A DNA stretch of 64,000 nucleotides from Patagioenas fasciata (taxonomy: Eukaryota; Chordata; Aves; Columbiformes; Columbidae): NCBI RefSeq assembly GCF_037038585.1, contig NC_092525.1, positions 30,530,367-30,594,366 of the forward strand. The letters are read 5' to 3'. Below the pieces are notes generated by a model, which saw only the letters and a program-made list of their open reading frames with translations, was not told where the DNA came from and did no database searches. Below are positions 35,682-47,303 of this stretch, in pieces (position 1 is the stretch's first letter; each line of letters begins with the position of its first letter). Made by a program: the position numbers and the translations under genes.

Positions 35682-37427
35682 TAGAAAACTAAAATACAAT
35701 TTTGCATAACCTCTGTGGAATCCAATATGCAGTAAGCAATAATTTCTACATTAATTTTTCCATTCATCCCAGTTCAAGAACAGTTGTCAGAAAAAAATAC
35801 TTTAACTGAGCACCAAGTGTCCTCTGAGCACCATGACATTTTGCTTATCTTTAATTCAGTTTAACCAAGGGTAGGTCTGATGAATTTAACTACTTAGTCA
35901 AAGAAAGAACTCTTCCCTTTTAAAATCAACTCCTGCAATTAAAACAAGCGTGTCAGAGCAAAGTTAGACATGTTTTTTCCACTCATATGAGAAAACTAAT
36001 GCTGCATTTATGGCAGATTAGATTATTACAGTAGCTTTTCAACTGTCTAAATTTCTTCTTGACACTAAAATTTTTACCTCTTCTCCTTCCATCCAATTCC
36101 CCAGTGAAGGGGAGGCTATAACCCTTGGAAAGCAGAAGGGTCTGATAATATTTAATAAAACTTTATTTTCTATTCACTAGGGAAAAAAATCAGTACCAAA
36201 ATAACCAAAGTGTAAAGCCTCAGGAGACTTTCTAAGCACAAAAAAAAATAATTAAAGAAATTAATAAATTATTGCAAAGAAATCAGCTCTCTTCCCTCCA
36301 AAATAGCATCTGCTTTGTGCTTCTCTTTGTTTAAAAAATATCCACGCTGGTCTACAGAGCTGTTATCTCATATGACTCCAACAGAGCAGCTTTCCTTAAT
36401 TTAAAGTTAGCCCTGTAGTCCTGACTTCTCTCCCTCTTTGAACTCGCTTCCAAGACGTGTGTTGTTGTTAGGGAGAGAAAGAGTCCTTAAATACTCACAA
36501 ACCACATCGCTTTTTCTGCTCAAGCTGATCTAAAAGTTGTAGATTCAGGGCAGTTAGTACCTACTTCATGCCCATGCTGGTTGCTACAGCAACTTCTGTG
36601 CTTTCCTAGCAGTCAAACCACAAATGCCACATCTGCCTTTGGAGCCAACCTGGCTCCTCCCAGCTCCCCTGGTCACCTTTTTTTTTTACTTTTCTAAGCT
36701 TGCTTCTTAGATATTGAAGCTTTTGCGGTTGTGTGATGGTTTTGTTTTTGCTTTTAATTGCCATTTCCATTATACCGGGAGCTTATTTCATTGAGACTGT
36801 CATTGTTATTTCACATTCAAATATACTTATCGCCCTAATTGGTAATGAGGATTCACTGCCTGGAAACGTGAGAGCTAAAGCAAGCTCTGCCTGCACAAAA
36901 CTCAGATATCCCTTTCGAAGATTTGCAAAGGAAAATAATCACATGAGGCACAGCGTGCTGTGTTTTTCTCTACTCCTTATTATATTAGTTTGTTTATGCA
37001 TGCTGAAAATGAAAGTCAAGAGAACACATTGTGGCCACTGTTGTGCTGAAGCCGTACAGGCATGGTCTGGTGTCTGCACCAATAACCCTGCCAAATCACC
37101 GGTTTACAAAATATTTCCTTCATGCAAAGGAGAAATATTCCTTTGGGAGTTTAAACACCATGGGCCAAACTCCTCCTTTTGTAACCAGCCCTTGTGACCT
37201 GTGAGCTTTCACTGAGGTATAATTTGGCCCATATTTCTCATTTTAAAGTGTCGGGGGGGAGGGTTGTTTTGTTCCATGCCAGTTGAGCAGTTGCTATAGC
37301 TGCAGTGCAGAATCGCACCAAGATGTCTCCAAGTGCTGTAGCACAGGAAGTGCAGATGCTAAAAAAACAGGAGCAATTTTTGACCTTTTCCGTGAGTGAC
37401 ATCAATAACGTTTATTCCTGTTCGCAG

Positions 37428-37598
37428 GCTATCCAGTTTGATCCCGAAACCCACCTGCCCACAGTCACTGACAGCTGCACAGGCTGCACCCTGTGTCTCA
37501 GTGTCTGCCCCGTTATCGACTGCATCCGCATGGTTTCCAGGACAACCCCGTACCAGCCCCAGCGCGGGCTGCCCCTGCCCCGCAGCCCCGTGCGCTGA
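37428..37598 (+). CDS. DPYD: DPYD terminal coding exon, residues about 970-1025 and stop (human exon 23)
   Basis: This part is 171 bp: 56 codons plus TGA at 37596-37598, the same length as the human C-terminus. It starts [15 protein letters not shown] and contains [16 protein letters not shown]. Cys986, 989 and 992 with Cys963 hold one [4Fe-4S] cluster, and Cys996 completes the cluster begun in the previous exon. RMVSRTTPY follows. The final dozen residues ([14 protein letters not shown]) differ from the mammalian tail but keep its length, and this end of the exon is markedly GC-rich. Phase 0 acceptor after TTCGCAG. With the two upstream exons this gives the last 151 residues of a roughly 1025-residue enzyme. 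Confidence 0.98.
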   Translation, partial: AIQFDPETHLPTVTDSCTGCTLCLSVCPVIDCIRMVSRTTPYQPQRGLPLPRSPVR

Positions 37599-37900
37599 GG
37601 CCATCGCTCCCACGGCTACCGGGAACTTCACACTTGTTTGATGCAATTGATTTGCTTTCTAATTAGTCCTTGAAAGTCTGCTCTTATAAAAAGATGTAAT
37701 ATTGATAGCCATTACAATGAACACTGTGCTTTCCACTTATTATTTTTACAACAATTAAGCTTCGAAATTACAGAAAGTTTGTGATTAGTCAGTCATGGCT
37801 GTCAGTTGTCCACCATTTGAAGTGTAACTTTCTCCTCACAATTCGTGCTATAATTTCAGAATTTCTTTATAGACGCTTTAATCTCTATGTATTTTTTGGC

Positions 37901-37908
37901 TGTAAATA
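37901..37908 (+). promoter_or_regulatory. Candidate Pumilio response element in DPYD 3' UTR
   Basis: TGTAAATA matches the UGUANAUA consensus bound by PUM1/PUM2, which generally shorten mRNA life. An 8-base motif in AT-rich sequence can arise by chance, and no conservation data are available here. Confidence 0.35.
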
Positions 37909-38851
37909 TAATTAAGAAAGCATTTTTAATGAACTACAAATCAATGTACAAGCTAACTGTTTTCAAGGAGGCGTTTTTGTAATTAAACATTACATCTAGT
38001 TTTAAAAAAGTTTCTTAGAAGATGTAATTAACTACATAGCATTCAAATAAAGCAATGTGGCTTCTATTTTTCTATGGGAAGAAATGAAAGGGAATTTAAA
38101 ATAGGATTTAGGAACTGGATTAATCACTTTCAACTACTACAGCATATGGTAGTGTATTTTTATAATCCTTTCTGATTCTTTCTCACACTAGACACTTTAC
38201 AGAATAAATTTGCTGTGCACTTACAGATGCTGGACTTTTCAGATTCATATGTTGGATGGGTAGCTTGACTGCTACTTTTTCCCCCAGTGAACACTCATAA
38301 CATCTCTAAAAACAGTTAAATCAGTTTATAATAAAGTCCAGGTTGCATTTCAGCATTCTGAGATGCGACAACATTTTTTGCTCCAAGCTTATCTTCTAAC
38401 TAACTTTTTAATTGCGCTTATTAATGTTCCAGAATGCACACATCACAGGTCAGAGATCTGATTACGTGCAAATGGAATACACACCTGCAGACTGAGTTTG
38501 CCAAACACGGACATGTAAGGCAAACTGGCAAGATTATTTCCCCCAGTGCCAATTCTTCATACTCATAAGGTTATAATAGTTTCACAACCAAAAAGAAATA
38601 TAGATTCATCTGTCTTGCTAAACAATAGTTCAGTTTTAATCCATTTTGCATTCACAGTAGGAACTTTCTGATATGAATGTATTGCTGTCTGCTTTACTCC
38701 ACTTAAGAATATAAAGCCTCTAGCTTCATAATAATAATAAATGATCTTTCGGTTCAATTTCTTATACATAATATTGTGCTCAGCAAAAGCTTTGATTAAA
38801 ACTAGACCCAGACTTTTGTTTCTTGATTTATCAATTGTGCACTGAATTATA

Positions 38852-38857
38852 AATAAA
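38852..38857 (+). promoter_or_regulatory. DPYD: DPYD polyadenylation signal (predicted main site)
   Basis: AATAAA followed at about 20-75 bases by a T8 run and repeated TTTTG/TTTG units (38876-38928), a textbook arrangement of hexamer and GU/U-rich downstream element. Cleavage would fall near 38870-38876. Confidence 0.65.
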
Positions 38858-38875
38858 TGTTGAAATCAGCTTGGG

Positions 38876-38928
38876 TTTTTTTTGTGGTGTTTTGTTTTGT
38901 TTGTTTGGGTTTGTTTGTTTTTTTTTTC
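38876..38928. repeat. T/GT-rich low-complexity tract
   Basis: Runs of T interspersed with single G or GG, as TTTTG and TTTG units. It doubles as the probable downstream element for DPYD 3' end formation. Confidence 0.7.
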
Positions 38929-41900
38929 ATTTACTAAACAGATTTTTCTCATAGAGAAATCATCCAGGAATCATTAATGAGTTCATCCATGTGTACATTA
39001 TTCCATTAATTGCCTACCTGCAGAATGCAGCACGTTGTTTGCCCTCTCTGGCACCCCTTTGTCTGCCCCTGACGCGTCATCCTTTGGCCTGCCCTCCCCA
39101 CACACAGGGATGTGCACACAAACACGCACCCTACGTCACTCTAACATTCTGAAGTGTCATTTTATTTAGCGTCTTTGCTCCATCAACACTGTTTTGCTGA
39201 TGCTTGATGAGATCCCTTGGCAGGCTCGAACCCAGCATCTCCCTTAATAGCTTTCTCTTCATACTTTATTTTTTCTCCTCATCATTGTGGATTCTTCATG
39301 CCCAGATGAAAACAGGAACAGATAGTTGTACTGCTTAGAAAATATTTGCCTGAAACTTCTTTAAAACTTTTGGTCTTGTGGTAGTTTCTTATCTTACACG
39401 AGCTATAGAAGACTCATGGGAAGAACAAGCTATTTTGTGAGTGTTGAGGGCAAAGTCTGGAGACTCTGCATGTACCTACTGCTTGTGCCTCTTCCAAGGA
39501 GCTCCTGACCGCAGCAAAAACACCCATCAAAATCAGATAATCTGCAGGTAACATTTTATGTTTTCAGTTAGCAGATGCAGGGAAAAGTAGTTGTTGTCAC
39601 CCAGGCTGGTACCGTGTGCTTCTCATTTGGTATCCCACCTAACACGAACCCTGAGGGCCAGAGGCCACGTCTCACCTGCCACCGGACTGGCCAGTTTCTC
39701 CATGTCTTTCATTGCTACATCGTCGGCCCTGATTACCTTACTGTCCTTGAAGGCATCAGATCTGGTAGTGTGCCTTTTAAATACAGCACAATGCCAGGAG
39801 ACCTTGTTTAAGTAGCTAAGCACATGTACATCATAAACATAACAGCAAAATTAGAGCTTTTTCCTAGGATATACAGTAGTCGCAGGACATCCAGTATTCC
39901 CAAGTAACTACAAAGTAATCTTTGGAGGAGTAAAGGCATTCATTGTGAATCAAGATTATAATCAAGACTATAATTTGTTTACCAAAGAAGAAATAACAGG
40001 TTATATTATGCAGGTTTCTTTCTCACTACCCACCCTCTCCCACACTCTTGTTCTATCGAGCCTGTTAACCATTCCAGGAAACACAATCCCAAATGAATGT
40101 GAATACTTTCTATCTCTGACAGTCAGCAATAAATCTGTGTGTTACAGAAACTCAGAGAAATGGCCACATTTAGTTCTCCTGCAGGATTATCTTTAAGTCA
40201 TCAGGGAAAGGCGTGGTGCGAAGAGGCAGGGGAGAGTGCCACCAAGGACCTATTCCTGGGGTTTATAGGTTTTCACGCCTGTCTTGGAGAATCCATCCCA
40301 TTCAGTGTATACAAGAGCCAAGAAACAAACAGCAATATCTGGTCTATTCTGCAAAAGCCAGAGCTAGTTATTAAAAAAGGGATATGAATTTTCAAAGTGT
40401 AAAAGGTTCAAAATTAAGCTCATATATTTCAGTGATTTAGTTGCACATTTAAGGCATAATGTATTATTAAAGACATGCTGGGTGAGATCCTGCAACCCTA
40501 GCCCTTGCAGTTTTTAGATGTCGTCCTATTGATCACTATTATAAAATATTGTAAACCATATTTGACAAATTAAATTACGATACTACTACCATAGCTTATG
40601 CTCCAGTAGCACATTCTTATTCACATAATATTCCTGAACAGAAAAACCTCCCCATGTTCAGTGTATGCTCTGCAGTCCAAGAAATACTTGAAAAAGCTGC
40701 CAAATCCGCTTGTGTGAATCCCAGTGCACTCATACATGTTCATTGGAAGAAGAGGTGCTTTGCCTTGCTAACAGACTATACAGGCAGCTTGGTTTTTGGC
40801 TGTTAGGATGAACAGACATAATATTTCCAAGACACAGGACTGGCAATGTTAATAGCCACATTTGAAAAATTACGCAGGATTTTTATAAGACATAATTTCC
40901 TGATTTAAAATGAAATATTAATTTGATCTTTTAGCAAAATTAAATCTAGCCTTTGTGCATGAATCTGATGGGTAGCCTGTACATCCAGTGTTGAAGGCCA
41001 GGTACACATACACTGCTCTGATGCTTTACCAGTCGCCAGCGGAAGCCACCTTTGCAGACACCCATTTGTTCAGTTCCTAAAATTTGTCAGGAGTAAAATG
41101 CAAGTTACTCATCGAATTGCTGCCCCTCTTTGTTGCGGCTTGGAGGACACAGGGCTTTCCACTGTGTGGCCTCTGGGAGAGCATCACGCTGGCATTTCTG
41201 CTGTCTCCCCACCTTCCAGCACGTATCACTGCCACCTTTGGCTCCTCCAGCTTCGTTGTCTTTAAGCCTTTTATCTCAAGGTGGCTAAAGTGATATTGCT
41301 AGATTCAAGGCAAACTATCCAAACCCTGAGTGCTGTCAACCTCATGCCTCATAAAACCACTTTGTTTAACAAAATCCAGGACTGCAGCCTTAGAAATATA
41401 ACATTAGCATAGATATTTTCTACCAATAAGATCTGGCCAACATATTCTGTATGTACATTTCATTATTTATCTACTGTAACATGGCATTGGGCATGTTGTT
41501 AAAATTTTATATTTTTTCAACATCTCCTAGTAGAAAATATTTTTTTTTAGATAAAATATTTATTTTATTGGCAAAGGTTTCACTTCACCAGGCTGCTCCA
41601 CTTCTTTGATGAACCGTAGAAGATGATAGGTTTTCATTTGCAATATCTGGCAGCCTGGCAGACTCTCCCAGCAGCTGGATTAGTAACTTCAGAGTTGCTT
41701 CTGGGTCTTTCATATAATTAGCCTGCTTATGACCCATCCGGGTCACTTCATCTTTGCTGTTTCCTTTCTTTCCTGAGGAACCGTAAGCTCTCTAGTTATT
41801 TTTCCAGGAAATCAGTTTTTAATAACGCTTCCTCAGGTTGGTCTGCTGGGTCTGTGCAAACACCCACACTGGCCTTGCCCAGGAGCAGAGACCCTGCTTT

Positions 41901-44900
41901 TATTCCTCTTTCTTTCTTGGAGCCCTGAATCTGCCCATCGTGACTTTTTGTGATGTAGGAGGAGAGTTTCTCACAGCTATGAAGCAGTGAAGCTGGAGGT
42001 CATCTCGGCAAGTGGGCATGCATTGCCTCTGCACAAATAAAGCCCTAAAAAAACCCTCACATCTTAACAGTGAAAACACACACACACTTTCCCCTTCTAG
42101 TTTAAGCAAACTAAAGTTACCACAAAGAAATGCAATTGTTCATTTTCTGTAAAAGAACTGCAAGCTTTACCTTGAGTTGTCTACTTGGATGCTCTCAGAC
42201 ACCGGCGCTCAGCAATAAACGTAAATTAACTTTGAGGACTGGAACAGAAACAACTGACGTAGATCAGCAGCTGAAAACCGTAGCTGTTCCTTTTCATTAT
42301 CTTTTGCCAAATACTAACATGTCTCTGAACTCACTGGGGTTTCTTGTGGTACCACAGAAATACCAACCCTCTCACATACATACGCTCAGCATTGCAGGAT
42401 TCCTGCGCTCTGCAGAGCTGAGCGGCACTGCACCTTCCAGCCTGGGGCTTCCTCTGCAGGGACAGCTGCAGTGTTGCCTTCCAGCCTCTGGATCTGGACA
42501 TTAGACAAGACTTGTCTGTCTAGTGTGGGCCTTGCCATATATTTGGCAACCAGGATCCTTAAGACAAGGGCAGCAAATAGTTTCCAGCTGTTGGTGAACC
42601 ATTTCTGAGGTACTAGGTGACATTCAGGAGAGTCTTAAATGATTGTCATACAAGTTGAATAAAACAGCAGCAACCATTGATCTGCCTTGTCTTTTTTTTT
42701 TTTTTAAGATGAAGCATTTTTCTTCTTCATCACATCAAATCACAATATGGTTGAAAGTTGCTCCTCAGTATTATTGCCTTCAAAAATCAGAGCTCTTTTG
42801 TTGCATTTCAGATAAGAAAGGCAACCAGTATCAAATGCCTCCAGTGGGCAACTCATACTGGTAATTGCTGATGAGAGTCATACACCACCTAATAAAGCTA
42901 ATCATCATCACTAAGGACATGTTCCCCACCTGTTTAGCCTAGAGAGTACTTATTGTCAGAGCTTTAACTTCTGCTTATTGGAGACAGGTTCAGATCTTGT
43001 CACTGAAGTCTCCATTTTCAGTTGCTGAGAAATAATGTTTCTTGGGAAATGAACTCCTGTTATCAGGCAGATTAGATGGACTGCAGGAAAAAGTCACCCG
43101 CTTTCTGCAGGTGCACGATGCCAAATTTTCTAATTTCAGTAAGGGGAGTCAGTGCCTTCTGTTTCTTGTATAGTCTCTGTTAATTGCTTTAGGCAGAGTG
43201 AGTGATGTGGAGTTTGACAAAACCCACTATAACAAAAGGGAGCCAAAGTGAACAGAAGGGATCCTGGGCTGTGGTGTAGGGCTCCAGCCTGGTGGAAGCA
43301 CTGGGGCTGGGCAGTGTTGGGTGGGGGGGGGAATGCCCAGGCCCTTCTGCAGGGCAGGAATGCGCTTCTCCTTCCTTTGCTTTGGCACAGTCTTTGCATG
43401 GCCTCCGCACTGCTGGAAGACCATGGGTCACTCTTTGCATTACTTTAATCTTAAAACAAAAACAAGCACTGCAGGACCCTTTATTGAAATCCCTTTAAGG
43501 ATTATTATTTTTAACCAAACTAATTTGAAATCCAAGTGAAAAGAATACAAAATCTATTTTCCATAAGGTGACATGCTACCAGAGTGGTAAGCACAATTAT
43601 GTTTTGGTGTCTGGGCAGGCGCTGCAGTGGTTTCCTGTACAGTCACCTGCTCTGTAGCTGCAGGGACTTCCCATTGTAACACATTTACTGGTTCACCATC
43701 ACATGCAGAGCAGCCTTTTTGAAGAGCCCCATGCTGCACTCTGTGGATCTTTTCTTATTATTGTGGATAGGTAAACCCCTTTCACAAGTTTTATGAGGAG
43801 CAAACATATATGCTATTTTATGCTACTAGCCTATTTATTGGATTAGCTTGAGGATTTGATGCAAAAGCTTAAGATGATATTGAAAACACACATCACTTCT
43901 ATTGTAGCTAAGAAAATCAGCTTTAGAATTAGAGAAACCTTGTATCAGGCATTATGTATAGCTCTTTAGCTTTTTAGCATGGCTGTTCTTTGTTGCTATA
44001 GCAACCGAATTAACCATTTCATTAATATAATGGAATAAACCACATTTATTCATTTTTGCACTCACGGGTAATCCACATTCAGCTTTCAGCATGCTCATCA
44101 AGCTGTGTCCCTTTCACCTCAGCCCCAGATTTTTCCTCAGCATTGCCAAAGGGTTTTTATTTGTATTTTTCCTTGTTGGGGAGAGAATGAGCTGTTGTTT
44201 TTGAAGAACATTGTATTTTTGGTAATTAAATTTACCTTCATTTCATTGGCTAGCTTCTGTTTAGCATCCCTTAAGTGGAAAAGCAGACTTCACAGGCAGC
44301 ATCCAGTGCAGAGAAGTGGTGTTCTTCGCATCAGAAAAGAATAAATCACTTAAAAAATGAAAAACTCGTGCCTGTGATCAGGATGTAGGCTAAACTTGGC
44401 ATGATGTGTTCTACCAAATATACAAACAGTACTCAGCTACGTATGCTGCCCAAACAGTTATGTTGCTGAACTGTGGTGTTAAAAGCAGATGGAGTGCTAC
44501 ACTCTTTGTTTACCTTGAGTTTAATGTTTCCCAAGCTGTGCCCACATGTTGTAATGGTTATTGAAATAACACCATCATTAAAATATAAGTAAGTTGGCCC
44601 ATCGACAGAAGGAAGCAGGAGTACTCTGGGTGTGTGGCACCGGCAGGGCAGTGTCAGCCCTGCTTGCATTGCTCTGCCCAAGCTCTGCCATCCCCAGTGC
44701 TCCCATCACACCTGTCCCATCCCCGTGACAGTGCAACACCTGTGCATGGGGCCAGGATACAGCGGGGCTCGGCTCAGACATGCACAACACCTACCACTCC
44801 CCTTGGCAGTCCCAGGATTTGGCCAGCAGTAACCAAAATGGGGCCCCACGGTCAGCTGAAAAAGCTCTTCATAACATACTGGTGCCAGGTGGCCACAGAG

Positions 44901-46544
44901 GCTACGGCGGCAGGTGGGGCGCAGTCAGGAATCAGAGACCCCCTCAGCTCTAACCTGCTGCCTGCCAACAACAGAGTGGCCACCGTGCTCAGGCGGACAC
45001 CAGCGAGATTCCAAGACTGGGTCTTCTGGGTTTAGTCTAGCTTCGTACCAGCGGTGTGACAGTGAGTACAGCACAGGCTCTTGGCTAATATTTATCTGAC
45101 CGTCCCGTCAAAAGAGCCACCATTGCAAAGTCACAGGCCAAATTTCAGCCCACGAGATGCATCATTATCAGCAATTCCACATTTGAAGTCATTGCAAATG
45201 AAGCAGCATATCTGATGTGAATATTTTTTTCTTTTTTTCTAATATAACTCTGAAATCAGTAATGCGAAACTAAGTTTTACTGGAAACAGATGTGTAAATG
45301 ATTTTGAGAAATGAGTTTAAAACTTTGAAAGTATAAACCCTTTCTTTAAAAAGACAAGGCATAGAAGTAACAGCACAATAGCATATTGCCTGCTGTAAGA
45401 CTGTTCATTCATTGCTGTTTAAGTGAATGTATAAATCATATAATCTACAAGGGCTAGTAGAGTGTATATCAGTCACACGTACTGGCTTCCCTACCTGAAT
45501 GAAATTTTCAGTGCTATCTCCTAGGAAACTCATTGTGTAAGAAATGCCAGAAGACCCAGAAGGAGAAAGTTTTGTAGCTAGCAAAGTGAGAGACGCCACT
45601 GGCCCTGGACACAAAAGCCCAAGCACAAAGGCTCTGCACACATTGCAGATCACGCTGATGCCATATTTGCCTCCCGCCTTTGTTTCTCTTTGTGTATGGC
45701 AAGTAACCTCCAAGCTGCCCAGCAATACAGGACTAATTAATTTTACCATCATATATCATGATGTTGTAAGTGAGGAGTTTGGACTAGTAAATGTTACATT
45801 AACATTAGGCTTTCAAACTAGTGGGGAACCTGTCATCTGGTTTAGCCAGAAGATGTCCTGTAATGATTATCAGTGGTTTCCAAAAGCATTGCAGCTTAAC
45901 ACTTTTTCCCACACACAGAGGTGCAATAATTAATATACATCACTATATTTTATCTCAACCTTAGCTACCCCTTTCCATCCTTTACTAGACCTTGGCATGC
46001 GTTAAAAATGGCAGGTGGGTACTTTAGCCGTTCAACAAATAAGATGGAGTGATTTTTGTCTGGAAGGGGACCTTTAGCTGCAATTTGTTGGAACTCTTCT
46101 TGTCCAAAACGTGGAAAAATAACTGTTTAAAATAACTGTGTTTCAAACGAAGCAGGGGCCCTGCCTTCCTTTCCCTATTCCCATGGTGCGGAGAATACCT
46201 GGGCCCCCTTCTCCCGGTGTGTCCGTGCCCTTGTGGCTGAGCAAATACAACTGCAGAGCTGCGGGGCAGCCTCATCAGCTCTGAACCTCAGGGAAGCAAG
46301 TCCTTGTCCGCTGTTAATCTCCCTTTACGTCCTGTAAAACGAAGGTTAAAAACTTGCTCCCCTCCTCCTGGGGGCTATACTAAGGTTGATTAACACTTGA
46401 ACAATAAGCTCTGCCTACACCAAACTGGGTATTATTTCACCATCTAGTGCAGAGCTGGTATAATTCAGGTGACTCCTACGGCAAACACGCCAATGGGTCT
46501 GTGAGGGCTGCTGAAGACGGCCTGTGAACAGCAGGCATAAAACC
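38929..46544. other. Intergenic DNA downstream of DPYD
   Basis: No gene was recognised. The stretch is mixed AT-rich sequence with small islands of higher GC (43.2-43.45 kb and 44.6-45.0 kb) and short simple repeats such as (CA)6 near 42075. Overlapping ORFs of 60-130 codons in the GC-rich patches show no known domain. A 69-codon minus-strand open frame ending at 41585, just before an AATAAA, is discussed as a finding. Conserved non-coding elements may be present but cannot be judged from one sequence. Confidence 0.7.
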
Positions 46545-46572
46545 AGAGATGTCGTGCGAGACGCGCTGCTTC
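46490..46572 (+). promoter_or_regulatory. Possible CCAAT/TATA-like promoter at the edge of the CpG island
   Basis: A CCAAT box (46490-46494) is followed 41 bases later by a TATA-like CATAAAA (46536-46542), immediately before the CpG island starts. The spacing would place transcription initiation near 46566-46572, reading + away from DPYD. Both motifs are short and the pairing is my inference. The alternative is a bidirectional, TATA-less CpG-island promoter. Confidence 0.3.
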
Positions 46573-46791
46573 GCTCAGCGGCAGCAGCCGCCAAGGGCCG
46601 CCGGCAGCGGGGCGCAGGAGCGGCCCCGCCGAGCACGGGCAGCCCTGCGGGAAGCGCATTCCCGGGCCGCCCCGCCTGTGCCGCGCACGGCGGCTTCGCA
46701 GCCCCGGGGGGGCGCGGGGGGCGGCGCTGCCACCGCGGGGACCCTCGCGCCAGCGGCCCCGCGGCGCGCGCGGCGGCGGTGCCCGGTTCCC

Positions 46792-46805
46792 GCAGCAGGG
46801 GGCAG
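46792..46805 (+). promoter_or_regulatory. CTCF-like binding motif
   Basis: GCAGCAGGGGGCAG matches the CTCF core CCASYAGRGGGCR at every position except the first. CTCF sites separate regulatory domains and anchor chromatin loops, which would suit a site between DPYD and the next gene. Occupancy is inferred from the motif only. Confidence 0.5.
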
Positions 46806-46866
46806 CCTCTCACCGGCCGGGCCGGTACCGGCGGCCGCGTGCGCGAGTCGGGCGTAGCGCGGGGCG

Positions 46867-46874
46867 TGACGCAA
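46867..46874 (+). promoter_or_regulatory. CRE/CARE-like site TGACGCAA
   Basis: TGACGCAA is a hybrid of a CRE half-site (TGACG) and a C/EBP half-site (GCAA), the type bound by ATF/CREB or C/EBP-ATF4 dimers. It lies in the unique half of the CpG island. It is a short motif of uncertain function. Confidence 0.35.
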
Positions 46875-46970
46875 CCCACGGCCCGCGCGCGGCTGGGAGC
46901 GAGGCACCGCGGGACTGGCGGGCGCCCCGCGCGCGTGACGGGGCGGGCTGCGAGACCCGCAAAACCAGGG

Positions 46971-47303
46971 GTGCACCGCAGCCCACCGGCTGTGCGCACC
47001 GCAGCCCAGGGTGCGCACCGCAGCCCACCGGCTGTGCGCACCGCGGCCCAGGGTGCGCACCGCAGCCCACCGGCTGTGCGCACCGCGGCCCAGGGTGCGC
47101 ACCGCAGCCCACCGGCTGTGCGCACCGCGGCCCAGGGTGCGCACCGCAGCCCACCGGCTGTGCGCACCGCGGCCCAGGGTGCGCACCGCAGCCCACCGGC
47201 TGTGCGCACCGCGGCCCAGGGTGCGCACCGCAGCCCACCGGCTGTGCGCACCGCGGCCCAGGGTGCGCACCGCAGCCCACCGGCTGTGTGCACCGCAGCC
47301 CAG
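46971..47303. repeat. 42-bp GC-rich minisatellite, eight copies
   Basis: There are eight tandem copies: a 40-bp first copy (46971-47010), six exact 42-bp copies (47011-47262) and a 41-bp last copy (47263-47303). Each unit is itself a dimer of a 23-bp and a 19-bp half, both starting GTGCGCACCGC. Each full unit has six CpGs and two copies of the 8-bp palindrome GTGCGCAC. The edge copies carry GCAGCCC where the inner six carry GCGGCCC in the second half. The inner identity points to recent expansion or homogenisation, so copy number is likely variable between individuals. Translation gives AHRSPPAVRTAAQG-type 14-residue repeats, considered fortuitous. Confidence 0.97.

Larger units (their letters stand above)
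33620..37427 (+). other. DPYD: DPYD last intron (human intron 22 equivalent)
   Basis: A 3.8-kb intron running from GTAAGA to an acceptor ending TTCGCAG. A third of it is the mariner at 34415-35681. A GC-rich, CpG-containing patch lies at about 33745-33855. A 154-codon open frame (36733-37197) with two hydrophobic segments lies near the 3' end, but it resembles nothing I know. The rest is AT-rich with no recognisable element. Confidence 0.92.
37599..38875 (+). other. DPYD: DPYD 3' untranslated region (predicted)
   Basis: AT-rich sequence follows the stop codon. AATAAA hexamers occur at 38046, 38203, 38330 and 38852. The last is chosen as the main end because a dense T/GT-rich tract, the expected downstream element, begins about 20 bases after it, and because the resulting length of about 1.3 kb is similar to the mammalian 3' UTR. 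Earlier signals may give shorter isoforms. A TGTAAATA Pumilio-type motif lies at 37901-37908. The exact cleavage site is inferred. Confidence 0.7.

Noticed and set aside
37728..37733. Possible miR-27 site in the DPYD 3' UTR
   Set aside because: Only six bases (ACTGTG) match and the next base breaks the canonical seed match.
39223..39233. GGCTCGAACCC resembling a tRNA B box
   Set aside because: No T-arm pairing, acceptor stem or A box is present around it.
46971..47303. CRISPR-like regular repeats
   Set aside because: The copies are directly adjacent with no unique spacers, and the context is a vertebrate CpG island.
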